From contig DASTIQ010000303.1 of NCBI GenBank assembly GCA_035717485.1, positions 1 through 38,764 of the forward strand: a stretch of DNA of 38,764 nt. Direction: 5' to 3'. Below the pieces are notes generated by a model. It had not been told where the DNA came from and did no database searches. It saw only the letters and a list, made by a program, of their open reading frames with translations. The position numbers were made by a program, and so were the translations under genes. Positions 28,392-36,379 of this stretch are shown here, piece after piece. This stretch comes from Thermoanaerobaculia bacterium (GTDB lineage: Bacteria; Acidobacteriota; Thermoanaerobaculia; UBA5066; DATFVB01). The number at the start of each line of letters is the position of its first letter. The first letter of the stretch is position 1.

Positions 28392-28471
28392 CATCGCTTT
28401 CCGAAATTCCACGGCCGAAATCGGGGCGTGTCGGTCCGGCTCGAACGGGAGGGCGAAAGGCCGTGCGTCAT
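28391..28471 (-). CDS. Possible 26-residue leader peptide or small protein between ATPase and permease 12
   Basis: A small open frame in the 114-base gap between the ATPase and the first permease. It encodes MTHGLSPSRSSRTDTPRFRP plus WNFGKR, strongly basic, with no hydrophobic segment. It is preceded by AGGAGG with 5-base spacing, the same arrangement as permease 12 and the SLH gene, and it begins 23 bases after the ATPase stop. Its stop overlaps the Shine-Dalgarno of permease 12. No family is recognised. It may be a translational coupling leader, a small protein, or chance; the excellent ribosome site is the only positive evidence. Confidence 0.4.
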   Translation of the reverse strand: MTHGLSPSRSSRTDTPRFRPWNFGKR

Positions 28472-28494
28472 CGGATCCTCCTGCCGGCCCGGAC

Positions 28495-29199
28495 TCAGGC
28501 CTCGGCGGCGAGCGTCTCTTCCACGATCCGTCCGTCGAAGACGTGGATCGTGCGTTCCGCATGGCGGGCGAACCGCGGATCGTGCGTGACCGTGCAGATC
28601 GTCGCGCCCTCCCGATGGAGCTCGCGGAGGAGCTCCATCACCGATTCGGCGTTCCGGGAGTCGAGGTTTCCGGTCGGCTCGTCCGCCAGGAGGATCGAGG
28701 GGGATCCGGCGAGCGCGCGGGCGACGGCCACGCGCTGCTGCTGGCCGCCGGAGAGCTGGGCGGGGTAGTGCTTCGTGCGGTGGCTCATGCCGACCCGCTC
28801 GAGCGACTCGTGGACGCGCTGCTTCCGCTCGGCCGACGACATGCCCCGGTACGTCAGCGGGAGCTCGACGTTCTCGTACACCGTGAGGTCGCCGATCAGG
28901 TTGAAGCTCTGGAAGATGAATCCGATCTCCCGGTTCCGGATGCGCGCCCGCTCCGACGGACCGATGTCCTCGACCGCCTTGCCGTTCAGGATGTACTGGC
29001 CGTGGGTCGGCGTGTCCAGAAGACCCATGATCGCGAGGAGCGTCGACTTCCCCGAGCCGGAAGGTCCCGCGATCGCCACGTACTCGCCCTTGCGGATGTC
29101 GAGGTGGATCTCCGACAGCGCGTGGGTCTCCACCTCGTCGGTGTAGAAGACCTTGCGGATGCCTTCCATGTGAATCAGGGAGTCCGGATGTGCCGTCAT
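28495..29199 (-). CDS. ABC transporter ATP-binding protein, MacB/LolD type
   Basis: Cytoplasmic ATPase of the MacB/LolD/FtsE class, 234 residues, the usual length for the family. Visible motifs: Walker A GPSGSGKST at 45-53, Q-loop Gln97 in FIFQSFNLI, signature LSGGQQQR at 149-156, Walker B ILLADEPTGNLD at 169-180, and the switch histidine of VTHD at 206. It should hydrolyse ATP and drive permeases through their cytoplasmic loops. An ATG at 29214 would overlap the adaptor stop as ATGA, but AAGGAAGG fits best with the ATG at 29199, which is chosen. It is the only ATPase gene seen beside twelve permeases and lies between adaptor and permeases, so it is probably shared by all of them. Confidence 0.96.
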   Translation of the reverse strand: MTAHPDSLIHMEGIRKVFYTDEVETHALSEIHLDIRKGEYVAIAGPSGSGKSTLLAIMGLLDTPTHGQYILNGKAVEDIGPSERARIRNREIGFIFQSFNLIGDLTVYENVELPLTYRGMSSAERKQRVHESLERVGMSHRTKHYPAQLSGGQQQRVAVARALAGSPSILLADEPTGNLDSRNAESVMELLRELHREGATICTVTHDPRFARHAERTIHVFDGRIVEETLAAEA

Positions 29200-29210
29200 C
29201 GCCCTTCCTT

Positions 29211-30458
29211 TCATTCGAGGCGGACGCGGTTGAACCCGTCCCATCTCGACATGTCCGACAGAATCGCCTGGTCGCCGGCCTTCAGGCCGTCGAGAACTTC
29301 GACCGCGTTGACCGAACCGCGTCCGAGCTTGACCGGCACGCGCGACGCGAACTTTCCGCCGGGCTCGAGGACGAACATTCCGACCGTGCTCTGCTCCTGG
29401 CCGAAGGCGGGGCGGCCGATCGAGAGCACGTTCTCGAGCTTCTCGAGCTGGATCGTCCCGTCGACCGAGAGGTCCGGGCGCGCGCCCTTGGGAAGGGGCC
29501 CGCGGATCGCCACGTCGACCGTGACGGTGCCGTTCTGGACGGCCGGATCGATGCGCGAGACGGTTCCCGCGACGATGCCGTTCCTCGTGTCGATCTCCGC
29601 CGGCTGCCCGGCGAGGATGTCCTTCGCCTGCGTTTCGGCGATCTTCAGTTCCGCTTTCAATTTGTCGGGCTGGGCGACCTTGGCGAGGGTGGCGCCGGGG
29701 GCCACGCGCTGGCCGACCTCGACCGGCACCTGCTGGAGGATGCCGTCGATGCCCGCCCGGACTTTCAGCTGGCCCGCCTGGTCGCGCCGCACCGCCGAGA
29801 GCGCCTGAACCTTCTCGACGGCCGTCTTCTGGCTCGCGAGCTGGGCGGTCACCGACTCGTCGGCCATCGCCACCCGTTTCTTCTCGATCTCGAGCCGCTT
29901 GGCGAGCTCCTTGACCTTGCCGCGCGAGTTCTCGAGCACGAGACTGGAGACGAGCCCGTCGGCGAAAAGTTTCTCGTTCATGTCGCGCTCGCGGGCCGCC
30001 TGGTTGTAGTCGGCTTCGGTCGTCGCGAGGCTCGCCTCCTCGTCGAGGCGCTGCCCTTCGATCTTCACCTTCTGGCTGATGAAGTCCGCCTCGGCGGACT
30101 TGAGCTGCAGCGCGGCGTCCTGCGAGGCGAGGGTCACGTCCGGGTTCGACAGCTCGAGGATCACGGTGTCGGCCTTCACCGCCGTCCCGGGGAGCACGAG
30201 GATCTTTTCCACCCTTCCATCCGTCGCCGCCGGGATCCAGCGGATCACTTCGGGGACGAGGGTCCCGGTACCGCGCACCTGGCGGAGCATCTCGCCCCGT
30301 TTGGCCACGTCGATCCAGAGCGTGGCCCGGTCGACGGTGGGCGCGGCGGGCTTCAGACGTCGAAGCCCGAGGGTGACGAGGAGAAGCGCCAGCGCTCCCG
30401 CCCCCGCCATCAGGATCCGGCGGCGACGCGGTTTGCGGGTGTCTCTCGGAATGTCCAT
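29211..30458 (-). CDS. HlyD/MacA-type periplasmic adaptor (membrane fusion protein)
   Basis: A 415-residue adaptor that would bridge the inner-membrane permease and an outer-membrane channel. A basic N-terminus (RKPRRRR) and one membrane anchor at about 14-33 are followed by the first lipoyl half at about 55-110. A long charged alpha-helical hairpin spans about 110-225, and the second lipoyl half (GILQQVPVEVGQRVAPGATL) 239-258. A beta-barrel region covers about 265-340 and a membrane-proximal region runs to the end. It has no lipobox, so it is anchored by its helix. GGAAGG lies just upstream of the ATG. It is the first gene of the minus-strand operon, followed 11 bases later by the ATPase. 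No TolC-type channel gene is in the window. Confidence 0.94.
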   Translation of the reverse strand: MDIPRDTRKPRRRRILMAGAGALALLLVTLGLRRLKPAAPTVDRATLWIDVAKRGEMLRQVRGTGTLVPEVIRWIPAATDGRVEKILVLPGTAVKADTVILELSNPDVTLASQDAALQLKSAEADFISQKVKIEGQRLDEEASLATTEADYNQAARERDMNEKLFADGLVSSLVLENSRGKVKELAKRLEIEKKRVAMADESVTAQLASQKTAVEKVQALSAVRRDQAGQLKVRAGIDGILQQVPVEVGQRVAPGATLAKVAQPDKLKAELKIAETQAKDILAGQPAEIDTRNGIVAGTVSRIDPAVQNGTVTVDVAIRGPLPKGARPDLSVDGTIQLEKLENVLSIGRPAFGQEQSTVGMFVLEPGGKFASRVPVKLGRGSVNAVEVLDGLKAGDQAILSDMSRWDGFNRVRLE

Positions 30459-30483
30459 CGATTTCCTTCCCGAAGGCCCGTTA

Positions 30484-30498
30484 ACAATCTCGGTGCCA
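30484..30498 (-). promoter_or_regulatory. Candidate sigma-54 promoter of the transporter operon
   Basis: The minus strand reads TGGCAC-CGAGA-TTGT, against the sigma-54 pattern TGGCAC-N5-TTGC. The -24 GG is present and the -12 GC is GT, with the normal 10-base separation. A start about 12 bases downstream would leave a leader of about 15 bases containing the adaptor's Shine-Dalgarno. No enhancer-binding protein gene is in the window. Single-site matches of this sort also occur by chance. Confidence 0.3.
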
Positions 30499-30561
30499 CA
30501 TCGAACGCCTTGGTTCTGCAGACATTTACGCTGACGCGCCCGAAGAGGAATGGCCGGGCAC

Positions 30562-30609
30562 GGGATTTGATAATCCCACGAACGGACACTTAACCGTACA
30601 TGAGTGTCC
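30562..30609. promoter_or_regulatory. Two inverted repeats in the divergent adaptor/lon region (possible operators)
   Basis: GGGATT-TGAT-AATCCC lies at 30562-30577 and GGACACT-N12-AGTGTCC at 30584-30609, both with perfect arms. They sit near the middle of the 268-base region separating the two divergent start codons. The second has the spacing typical of a dimeric repressor site. A further short hairpin, CAATG-TTTT-CATTG, is at 30652-30665, nearer lon. No heat-shock CIRCE element or clear -35/-10 pair was found for lon. The remainder of 30459-30726 shows no gene. Confidence 0.4.
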
Positions 30610-30726
30610 CGCGGTCAGGTCTTTCCGAAAAAGAAATAATACGCGCGGGCTCAATGTTTTCATTGTCGAACGCCCAAGCCATCGGTCGGACTCGCGAAAA
30701 GCGGGCTGTTCAGAGGAGTGAATCTG

Positions 30727-33225
30727 ATGTCTGAAACCCTGTCTCTCCCCGTCGTCCCGATGCGGTCGGCGGTTCTGTTTCCCGGGGTGGCCGTACCGAT
30801 CACGGCCGGGCGAAAGCCGACGCTGCGGGCGATCGAAGCGGCCCTGGCGCGGCCGGAGCCCCTCGTTTTCGCGGTCACGCAGCGGCAGGACGTCGACGAC
30901 GTGACCCCCGAAGGGCTCTACACGATCGGGACGATCGCATCGATCGGTGCGGTCCAGCGCGGCCTCGGCGGGACGCGTCTGCTCCTGAACGGAAAACAGC
31001 GCGGGATCGCGATGCGGATCGCCGAGAAGGACGGCCATCTCGAGGCCACCGTGCTCGAGGCGAAGGAGATGCTTCCGCTCGATCCGAAGGACCCCGCCTT
31101 CGTCGCTCTCCACAAGGAAGCCCGGGAACGCGCGTCCGAGCTCGGGAAGCGCTCCGGCGTTCCCGAGGAAGTGATCGAGCAGATCCTCGGCGAAGTCGGA
31201 GAGCCGGGCCGCCTCGCGGACCTCGTCGCGGGATACGTCGAGATTCCGACGGCGGAGCGGCAGGGGCTGCTCGAAACCCTTTCGGTCGAGGATCGTCTGC
31301 GCCGCGTGCTGGTCTTCGTGCAGCGCCAGATCGGGATGATCGAGGCGCAGGAGGACATCAAGACGAAGGTGCAGGAGGAGCTGGGCGACCGCCAGCGCGA
31401 GATGTACCTCCGCGAGCAGATGAAGGCGATCCAGAAAGAGCTCGGCGAGGGCGAGGGGAGCGAGGAGGGGGTCAAGGAGCTCAAGGAGAAGCTCGACGCC
31501 CTGACGCTTCCCGAGGAGGTTCGCAAGGAAATCGACCGGGAGTGGAGTCGCCTCACGCGGATCCAGAGAGAGTCCCTGGAGGCCCAGATCCTGCGGAGCT
31601 ATCTCGAGTACGTCTCGGAACTCCCCTGGTCGACGCGGAGCGCGGATCATCTGGACGTGGGCGAGGCCTCGCGGATTCTCGACGAAGACCACTACGGACT
31701 GAAGGACGTCAAGGACCGGATCGTCGAGTTCCTCGCGGTCCGGCAGCTGCGCGACGCCGAGGCGCGGCGCGCGGCCGAGTCGAAGGAATCCGAATCGCCG
31801 GCCGGCGGCGCTCCCAAAGAACCCGCCCGCGCTCAAGCGTCGGGGAAGGGCCGGATCCTCCTGTTCGTCGGTCCCCCCGGCGTCGGCAAGACGTCGATCG
31901 CGAAGTCCATCGCGCGTGCCATGGGACGCAAGTACGTCCGCATCTCGCTCGGGGGCGCCCGCGACGAAGCGGACATCCGCGGACACCGGCGGACGTACGT
32001 CGGCGCGCTTCCGGGACGGATCCTGCAGGGAATGAAGCAGGCCGGAACGAAGAACCCCGTCTTCCTGCTCGACGAGGTCGACAAGCTCGGCGTCTCGTAC
32101 CAGGGCGACCCGGCGAGCGCCCTCCTCGAGGTTCTCGATCCGGCGCAGAACGACAGTTTCACCGACCACTATCTCGCCGTGCCGTTCGACCTCTCGGAGG
32201 TCTTCTTCATCGCGACGGCGAACTTCCTGCAGAACATCCCGGGGCCGCTCCTCGATCGGATGGAAGTCGTCGACTTCGCCGGCTACACCGAACGGGAGAA
32301 GCTCGAGATCGCGAAGAGCTATCTCGTGCCCCGGCAGCTCGTCGACAACGGCCTGCGCGCCGATCAGCTCTCGATCGACGACGGCGCGATCGCGGAAGTC
32401 GTCACCGGCTACACGCGAGAAGCGGGGGTCCGGCAGCTCGAGCGAGAGCTCGGGAAGCTCGCCCGCAAGATCGCCCGCCGCATCGCGGGGGGCGAGGCGG
32501 GACCGTTCGCCGTCCGCGCCGGCGACGTCGCCGGCATCCTCGGGCGCCCGAAGGTCCATGCCGAACAGAAGGCGGCCCAGGACCAGGTCGGGATCGCGAC
32601 CGGCATGTATTACACGCCGGCGGGCGGCGACATCATGTTCGTCGAAGCGTCGCTCATGCGGGGGAAGGGAGAGGTGGTCCTGACCGGCCAGCTCGGCGAC
32701 GTGATGAAGGAATCCGCGCGGGCCGCGTGGACCTACGCCCGCTCGCACGCCGCGGCGCTCCAGATCGACGGGGAGGCGTTCGACCGCGATGTGCACATCC
32801 ACGTCCCCGCGGGCGCGATCCCGAAGGACGGACCGTCGGCCGGCATCACGATGGCGACCGCCCTCGTCTCCGCGCTTTCGAACCGTCCGGCGCGAAGCGA
32901 CGTCGCGATGACCGGCGAGATCACGATTTCCGGACGCGTGCTCCCGATCGGCGGGCTCAAGGAGAAGATCCTCGGCGCGGTCCGCGCGGGAATCACGACG
33001 ATCGTCATCCCGAAGGCCAACGAGCCCGATCTCGACGATCTCACCGACGAGGTGCGCGCGATGCTGACCGTGTACCCCGTTTCGGAGCTCGGCGAAGCGC
33101 TCTCGTTCACGCTCCGGGGAGCGACGTTCGCCGGCGGGCGCCTCCGTTTCGTCTCGGAGGAGATCCCGGCCGCGGCCGCCCCGCTCCCGGAGCCCGCTCC
33201 TCTCCAGAGCGAAACGCCGCACTGA
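30727..33225 (+). CDS. lon: ATP-dependent Lon protease
   Basis: Cytoplasmic AAA+ serine protease that degrades misfolded and regulatory proteins. It has 832 residues, somewhat longer than E. coli Lon (784). Domains: N-terminal substrate-recognition domain starting at LSLPVVPMRSAVLFPG; helical region to about 335; AAA+ with Walker A GPPGVGKT at 382-389 and Walker B FLLDEVDKL with Asp449-Glu450; C-terminal protease with Ser704 in PKDGPSAG and Lys747 in GGLKEK. The 43-residue Ser-Lys spacing is the same as in E. coli. A 29-residue or so Ala/Glu/Pro-rich insert lies just before Walker A. AGAGGAG 9 bases upstream supports ATG at 30727 over GTG at 30718, which touches the site. Divergent from the transporter operon; ends at a strong terminator. 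Confidence 0.98.
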   Translation: MSETLSLPVVPMRSAVLFPGVAVPITAGRKPTLRAIEAALARPEPLVFAVTQRQDVDDVTPEGLYTIGTIASIGAVQRGLGGTRLLLNGKQRGIAMRIAEKDGHLEATVLEAKEMLPLDPKDPAFVALHKEARERASELGKRSGVPEEVIEQILGEVGEPGRLADLVAGYVEIPTAERQGLLETLSVEDRLRRVLVFVQRQIGMIEAQEDIKTKVQEELGDRQREMYLREQMKAIQKELGEGEGSEEGVKELKEKLDALTLPEEVRKEIDREWSRLTRIQRESLEAQILRSYLEYVSELPWSTRSADHLDVGEASRILDEDHYGLKDVKDRIVEFLAVRQLRDAEARRAAESKESESPAGGAPKEPARAQASGKGRILLFVGPPGVGKTSIAKSIARAMGRKYVRISLGGARDEADIRGHRRTYVGALPGRILQGMKQAGTKNPVFLLDEVDKLGVSYQGDPASALLEVLDPAQNDSFTDHYLAVPFDLSEVFFIATANFLQNIPGPLLDRMEVVDFAGYTEREKLEIAKSYLVPRQLVDNGLRADQLSIDDGAIAEVVTGYTREAGVRQLERELGKLARKIARRIAGGEAGPFAVRAGDVAGILGRPKVHAEQKAAQDQVGIATGMYYTPAGGDIMFVEASLMRGKGEVVLTGQLGDVMKESARAAWTYARSHAAALQIDGEAFDRDVHIHVPAGAIPKDGPSAGITMATALVSALSNRPARSDVAMTGEITISGRVLPIGGLKEKILGAVRAGITTIVIPKANEPDLDDLTDEVRAMLTVYPVSELGEALSFTLRGATFAGGRLRFVSEEIPAAAAPLPEPAPLQSETPH

Positions 33226-33251
33226 GTCCCTCTCGAAATCCGGTTTCCACG

Positions 33252-33283
33252 GCGGCCCCTCCGGGGGCCGCTTTTCTTTTCTT
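33252..33283 (+). terminator. Rho-independent terminator after lon
   Basis: 8-bp perfect stem GCGGCCCC / GGGGCCGC with loop TCCG, followed by TTTTCTTTTCTT. It separates lon from the exported-protein gene 33355-34599. The rest of 33226-33354 shows no other clear element; GAGAAT at 33298-33303 could be a weak -10. Confidence 0.85.
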
Positions 33284-33354
33284 CCCGGATCCCGTGGGAG
33301 AATGTCCCGCGTTTCTTCGTCGCCATGAACCGTCCGATTGGAAAGGAGACCGTC

Positions 33355-34599
33355 ATGAGGATCCGGGCGCGCGCCATCGGAATCGCGATTTCGTTCCTGC
33401 TGTCCGCCGCGGTGTGTCCCGCGGTGGATCTCGCCGCGGGGAACCCGTCTTTCGGCCAGAGCGATGTCGGAGGAGGGGTCGCGGGCACCGTCATCGACCT
33501 CAACAATCCGGCCTCGGCGACGGGCACGCTCACCGACGTCCGGTTCGGATGGGGGTCGAGCCCCTGTCCGGCGAAGATCAAGATCTTCCACCGGGCGGGG
33601 GATACGCTCACGCTCGCCGCGGAGCAGGTCGTTTCGGCGGGCACGCTCTCGGGTGACGCTTACACGGCCGTGCTTTCCCCGCCTCTGCCGATCCACCAGG
33701 GCGACCTGATCGGCATCGCCAGTGTTCCCCCGTGCGGGTACGTCGTGTTCTCGACGAACATCTTCGCCGGGCGGCTCGTCGAATTTCCCGGCGTCGACGT
33801 GACCGGGTCGGTCTCGCTCGCGAGCGGGACTCTCCACAACTGGGGGCTCATTCTTTCCGGAACCGGCATCGCGACCGAGTACCGGGTCGGGGTTATTCCG
33901 GCGGTCGGCTCGGGTCCCGGCCTGAACGGAGCGAATTTCAAGACCTCTCTCCAGATGATCGCCCCGGTCGTGGGAGGGGACGTGACGGGGCGTCTCGTGT
34001 TCCACCCGGTCGGGGTCGGCGGCTCCGTCGACGATCCTTCGATCGACCTCTTCATCGCGCACAACCACGCGATCTCTTTCGCCGACGTGGTCGAGGCGAT
34101 GGGGCAGACGGGGTTCGGAACGCTCGACGTCGTCCTGTCGGTCGACTCCGCCGTTCCGGTCACGCTCGCCCGGGTCTTCAACGACCAGGGCGCCGGCGGC
34201 ACGTCGGGATTCGGAGAAGAACTCGTTCCGGTGACGGGCTCGTTCTCGTCCAGCGGCGCGATCGTCCCCAACGGGTTCACGGGGTATCTGAGCGCGCCGG
34301 TCGATCCCGACGCGGTCCGGCTGAATCTGGGCGTCCGGACTCTCGACTCCGACTCCTTCGTCTCGTTCGAGCTGAAGGACAAGCAGGGGAACCTCAAGGC
34401 CACCGCTCAATCGTCGTTTCCACCGAACTACTTCAATCAGTTTCATGCGCAGGATCTGTTCCACATGGCGCTCGCCGGGGACGACATCGTCGAGGTGAGC
34501 GTATCGACCGGGAGCGCGATCGTGTCCGGCGCCGCGACCGACAACGTGACGAACGATCCGAGCGTCCAGTTCGTCCACCCCGTCTTCGGCATCCTCTGA
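33355..34599 (+). CDS. Exported beta-rich protein of unknown function
   Basis: A 414-residue protein with a signal peptide (MRIRARAIGIAISFLLSAAV, probable cleavage after CPA at 23) and no later membrane segment. The mature part is rich in Gly, Val, Ser and Thr. The first part (about 30-180) includes FGQSDVGGGVAGTVIDLNNP and two cysteine-containing stretches. The second (about 185-320) begins VIPAVGSGPGLNGANFKTSL and includes a DPSIDLFIAHNHAISFADVV segment. The end resembles a bacterial beta-sandwich. I do not recognise a named family. GGAAAGGAG with 6-base spacing fixes the ATG at 33355; an ATG at 33325 lacks such a site. The neighbouring SLH protein suggests a surface location, but no anchor is visible here. 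Confidence 0.85.
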   Translation: MRIRARAIGIAISFLLSAAVCPAVDLAAGNPSFGQSDVGGGVAGTVIDLNNPASATGTLTDVRFGWGSSPCPAKIKIFHRAGDTLTLAAEQVVSAGTLSGDAYTAVLSPPLPIHQGDLIGIASVPPCGYVVFSTNIFAGRLVEFPGVDVTGSVSLASGTLHNWGLILSGTGIATEYRVGVIPAVGSGPGLNGANFKTSLQMIAPVVGGDVTGRLVFHPVGVGGSVDDPSIDLFIAHNHAISFADVVEAMGQTGFGTLDVVLSVDSAVPVTLARVFNDQGAGGTSGFGEELVPVTGSFSSSGAIVPNGFTGYLSAPVDPDAVRLNLGVRTLDSDSFVSFELKDKQGNLKATAQSSFPPNYFNQFHAQDLFHMALAGDDIVEVSVSTGSAIVSGAATDNVTNDPSVQFVHPVFGIL

Positions 34600-34610
34600 T
34601 CCGCTGATTC

Positions 34611-34647
34611 GGGGCGTCGGGCGCGACACTGCCGCGCGCGACGCCCC
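34611..34647 (+). terminator. Large hairpin after the exported protein, possible terminator
   Basis: 15-bp arms (GGGGCGTCGGGCGCG and its partner) with one mismatch and a 7-base loop. The T-run after it is weak. It probably ends the 33355-34599 transcript, perhaps with help from Rho. The rest of 34600-34865 (266 bases) shows no gene; I could not define a promoter for the SLH gene there. Confidence 0.5.
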
Positions 34648-34865
34648 CTTCGATCGTTTCGCTTCCTTCCGACGCGCAACGTCACGCCGCGAGCTCGCGA
34701 CGCGTCCTGACGGATCGACAGATTCGTTCTCTTCGCACACCGACAATGGAGCGTTCACATCAGGCGAAACGAGGGCGTTTGCTCTACCGTGAGCTTGTCG
34801 GAAAAAAAGGGAAGCGCCGCCCCGGCGCGAGGCCACCGCGGAGCTCCCCACCTCAGGAGGACGTC

Positions 34866-36308
34866 ATGAAAAAGGCATCATGCATTCGGCGCCGGGCGCC
34901 GATCGGATTATTCGCCCTCGTGTTTCTGCTCGGGACGGCGTTCGCGGCGCGAGCGTCGGTTTTGGCGAGCCCCCACCAGACCCTCGACGGGATCGCGGGC
35001 CAGTCGACCCACGGAATCGTCGCGGCCTGGATGTCCAATCACCAGTCCAACCACTTCACCGCCGAGATCACCTGGGGCGACGCATTGGCGGCCACCGCGG
35101 GACAGGTCTCCGCGAACGGGCAGAAGTCGTTCGACGCGCAGGGAACCCATGTGTACGCCGCTCCCGGTACCTATTACGGGATGGTGCACGTGGTCGACCT
35201 CGTGGATCAGACGGCCTCCGACATCGCGTTCACCGCGGAGATCCGCGGGACCGGGCTCGTCCCGATCGCGCTCTCGGCCGACGACCTGAGCAATGCGGAC
35301 ACCGATTCGGACGTCGACGGTATCTTCGAGTTCGGGGAGACGATCGTTCTCAATCCGAGCTGGTCGACGGCGACCGAGAACCTCAACAGCGTGACCGCGG
35401 CGCTCTCGAACTTCCATCGCATCGGTCAGACCGCCGCCGAGTCGTATTCGATCGTCAAGGAGACGGCGGACTACGGCTCGATCGCGAAGAACGACACGCA
35501 CGACTGCCTGAGCGGCAACGACAAGCCGAACTGCTATGCGCTGGCCGCGACGCTCTCCGGGCCCCGGCCCGCGGCGCACATGGACGCCCGCGTCACGGAG
35601 ACGCTGATCGGCAACGTGACGAAAACGTGGACTCTCCACATGGGAGGCAGCTTCATCGACGTTCCGGCGAACACCCCCTATTACCCGTTCGTCGAGTCGA
35701 TCTTCCACAATGGGGTGACGGTCGGCTGCGCGGCCCGGTATTTCTGCCCGAACCAGGGCGTCCTGCGCGACCAGATGGCCGCGTTTCTCGCCCGCGGGTT
35801 TGCCGGGAGCGACGCCGCGGTCCCCGCGACCGGCACCGTGAATCTCGCCTCCTACGACTGCTCGACGGGCGGGAATTCGCTCTTCACCGACGTCGCCGCA
35901 GACTCTCCGTTCTGCCGTCACATTCACTACATCGCGAGCCAGTCGATCACGCTCGGATGCGGCCCGTCTCAGTATTGCCCGAACGCCCTGCTGCCCCGCA
36001 GCCAGGCGGCCATCTTCATCGCGCGTTCCCAGCCTCCGAACAATCCGGGGCTCGAGGGAGACGTGCCGATGGCGTACTCGGATCCGAACACCGGCCGCGC
36101 GTACGACTGCAACGTGGCGTCGGCGAACGTTCCGTTCTCCGACGTTCCGGCGACCGACCCGTCCTGCCGATACGTCTCGTTCGTCTGGGCGAGGGGGATC
36201 ATCGACGGGTTCGCCGACGGGACCTTCCGCCCCGCGCAGATCGTCACCCGCGAGCAGGCGGCGAAGTTCCTCGACAACGGACTGGCCCTGAACCTCTATC
36301 AACCGTGA
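34866..36308 (+). CDS. Exported PKD-like protein with three C-terminal SLH domains
   Basis: 480 residues. A signal peptide (KKASCIRRRAPIGLFALVFL..., cleavage near AARA) is followed by a PKD-like beta domain at about 30-135 with GTHVYAAPGTYYGMVHVVDL. A middle region of about 140-260 follows, then three SLH repeats starting near 263, 340 and 424. SLH modules usually tether proteins to the cell envelope or S-layer. Repeats 1 and 2 carry a C-x5-C pair (CAARYFC, CGPSQYC) where repeat 3 has GFADGTF. Repeats 2 and 3 carry a further pair, Y-D-C before the repeat and S-C-R or F-C-R within it. AGGAGG with 5-base spacing supports ATG 34866; the frame is open upstream but lacks a signal peptide there. 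Own terminator downstream. Confidence 0.92.
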   Translation: MKKASCIRRRAPIGLFALVFLLGTAFAARASVLASPHQTLDGIAGQSTHGIVAAWMSNHQSNHFTAEITWGDALAATAGQVSANGQKSFDAQGTHVYAAPGTYYGMVHVVDLVDQTASDIAFTAEIRGTGLVPIALSADDLSNADTDSDVDGIFEFGETIVLNPSWSTATENLNSVTAALSNFHRIGQTAAESYSIVKETADYGSIAKNDTHDCLSGNDKPNCYALAATLSGPRPAAHMDARVTETLIGNVTKTWTLHMGGSFIDVPANTPYYPFVESIFHNGVTVGCAARYFCPNQGVLRDQMAAFLARGFAGSDAAVPATGTVNLASYDCSTGGNSLFTDVAADSPFCRHIHYIASQSITLGCGPSQYCPNALLPRSQAAIFIARSQPPNNPGLEGDVPMAYSDPNTGRAYDCNVASANVPFSDVPATDPSCRYVSFVWARGIIDGFADGTFRPAQIVTREQAAKFLDNGLALNLYQP

Positions 36309-36346
36309 CGCGATGACTCGGCGGCCCTCCGAGGGGCCGTTCCTCC

Positions 36347-36379
36347 GGCGCCGGGAGCCCGTCTCCCGGCGCCTTTTTT
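36347..36379 (+). terminator. Rho-independent terminator after the SLH gene
   Basis: Perfect 11-bp stem GGCGCCGGGAG / CTCCCGGCGCC, loop CCCGT, then six T. A weaker hairpin, CGGCCC / GGGCCG at 36322-36339, lies just before it. It isolates the SLH gene from the polysaccharide genes. Confidence 0.92.

Noticed and set aside
30718-30726. GTG at 30718 as the lon start
   Set aside because: It touches the Shine-Dalgarno; the ATG at 30727 has workable spacing and matches the family N-terminus.
30526-34851. 1441-codon minus-strand frame opposite lon and the exported protein
   Set aside because: Arg/Asp/Glu-rich translation with no motif, opposite an unmistakable lon.
34746-34865. 40-codon upstream extension of the SLH protein
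   Set aside because: It has no signal peptide at its start and no ribosome site, while ATG 34866 has AGGAGG with 5-base spacing and begins a signal peptide.
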